From: an uncultured bacterium | Lineage (GTDB): Bacteria; DRYD01 | Direction of reading: 5' to 3' | Length of the DNA: 5,267 nt | Assembly (NCBI GenBank): GCA_937927985.1 | Contig: CALFWH010000065.1 | Span: 1-5,267, forward strand | Part shown: piece by piece, positions 4,963 to 5,267 of the stretch | Position numbering within the stretch: position 1 is the stretch's first letter | Layout: the number at the start of each line of letters is the position of its first letter | Notes under the pieces: model-generated | Database searches by the model: none | What the model was told of the DNA's origin: nothing | Seen by the model: the letters and a program-made list of their open reading frames with translations, nothing else | Translations under genes and position numbers: made by a program

Positions 4963-5267
4963 TTTTTAATTGCTATAGCTGCTGGGGTTGAGAATAGTCC
5001 AGGTATAGTTGTAGCTATTACTGCGTTCTTAGTTAAATCTATTACATCTACTTTTTTAGATATTTTGCATGATACGTACATTTTATATCCTTGTGGATCT
5101 ATTCCCATAAATGTTGGTCCTTCACTAGTTTGTATATTTGCTATAATTCTACTTGTTAATACGTCTATTACACTTATGGTATTTGATCCTTCATTTGATA
5201 CATAAACCCATTTTAGTGAGGGATGGACTACTATTTTGGATGGTTTATAACCTGTTTTAAATCTGCC
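4959..5267 (-). CDS. YVTN/YncE-like beta-propeller protein, 3' part only
   Basis: Translating the minus strand from base 5267 gives an open frame of 102 residues ending in TGA at 4961-4959; the start lies beyond the window. Two copies of a roughly 42-residue blade are visible. The first has WVYVSNEGSNTISVID (20-35) then GPTFMGIDPQG (50-60). The second has KMYVSCKISKKVDVID (62-77) then a closing IPGLFSTPAAIAI. This is the YVTN-family pattern (YV-N...V-VID...I-V--GP-GIA--PDG) of seven-bladed propellers, which are often exported. The N-terminus is missing, so export cannot be judged. These domains are mostly binding scaffolds, and the ligand is unknown. The last blade ends almost at the stop, so no extra C-terminal domain follows. 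The ATGA overlap ties it to the glycosyltransferase gene and suggests a shared envelope role, which is inference. Confidence 0.85.
   Translation of the reverse strand, partial: GRFKTGYKPSKIVVHPSLKWVYVSNEGSNTISVIDVLTSRIIANIQTSEGPTFMGIDPQGYKMYVSCKISKKVDVIDLTKNAVIATTIPGLFSTPAAIAIKK

Noticed and set aside
4921..5205. Open frame of 94 codons on the + strand with hydrophobic stretches
   Set aside because: It is antisense to the glycosyltransferase start and to the YVTN propeller gene. The minus frame has two regular 42-residue propeller blades, so the + frame is a shadow.

Overview
The window comes from a very AT-rich bacterium. It holds seven protein genes and almost no free space. Two are cut by the window edges. 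Bacterial origin follows from a sigma-70-family factor and from the alpha chain of the two-subunit (alpha2beta2) glycyl-tRNA synthetase. TGA is used as stop by at least three genes and tryptophan is TGG where checked, so the code is standard and not mycoplasma-like. A TrmI/GCD14-type tRNA m1A58 methyltransferase is most common in thermophiles and actinobacteria; with this base composition a low-GC thermophile or deep-branching lineage is plausible. I cannot name the genus.

Layout. The 3' part of a trmI-like gene runs on the + strand (2-505). It converges on a block of six minus-strand genes across a 61-bp gap (506-566) that holds 16-bp tandem repeats, inverted repeats and a probable weak terminator. 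In transcription order (right to left) the block is: the 3' end of a YVTN/YncE-like beta-propeller gene (5267-4959); a GT4-type glycosyltransferase (4962-3841); a SigB/SigF/SigG-class sigma factor (3815-3057); a membrane-anchored Hanks-type Ser/Thr kinase (3069-2092); glyQ (2088-1189); and an NrdG-like radical SAM protein (1172-567). The junctions are a 4-bp ATGA overlap, 25 bp, a 13-bp overlap, 3 bp and 16 bp. This suggests one transcript whose promoter lies beyond the right edge. Only glyQ has a clear Shine-Dalgarno sequence, and it is embedded in the 3' end of the kinase gene.

How the genes may work together. The strongest functional link is the overlapping sigma factor/kinase pair, which looks like a small signalling unit: a membrane kinase and an alternative sigma factor made by coupled translation. 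No anti-sigma factor or anti-anti-sigma factor is visible, so how the sigma factor is controlled is open. The propeller and glycosyltransferase suggest an envelope theme. glyQ (without glyS) and the radical SAM gene (without nrdD) look like co-transcribed housekeeping genes separated from their usual partners.

A window-wide property is strand asymmetry: the + strand is richer in T than A and in G than C both in the + gene and across the minus genes. The minus block may therefore lie on the lagging strand. No mobile element, CRISPR array, tRNA or rRNA was seen, and I found no convincing wholly new system.
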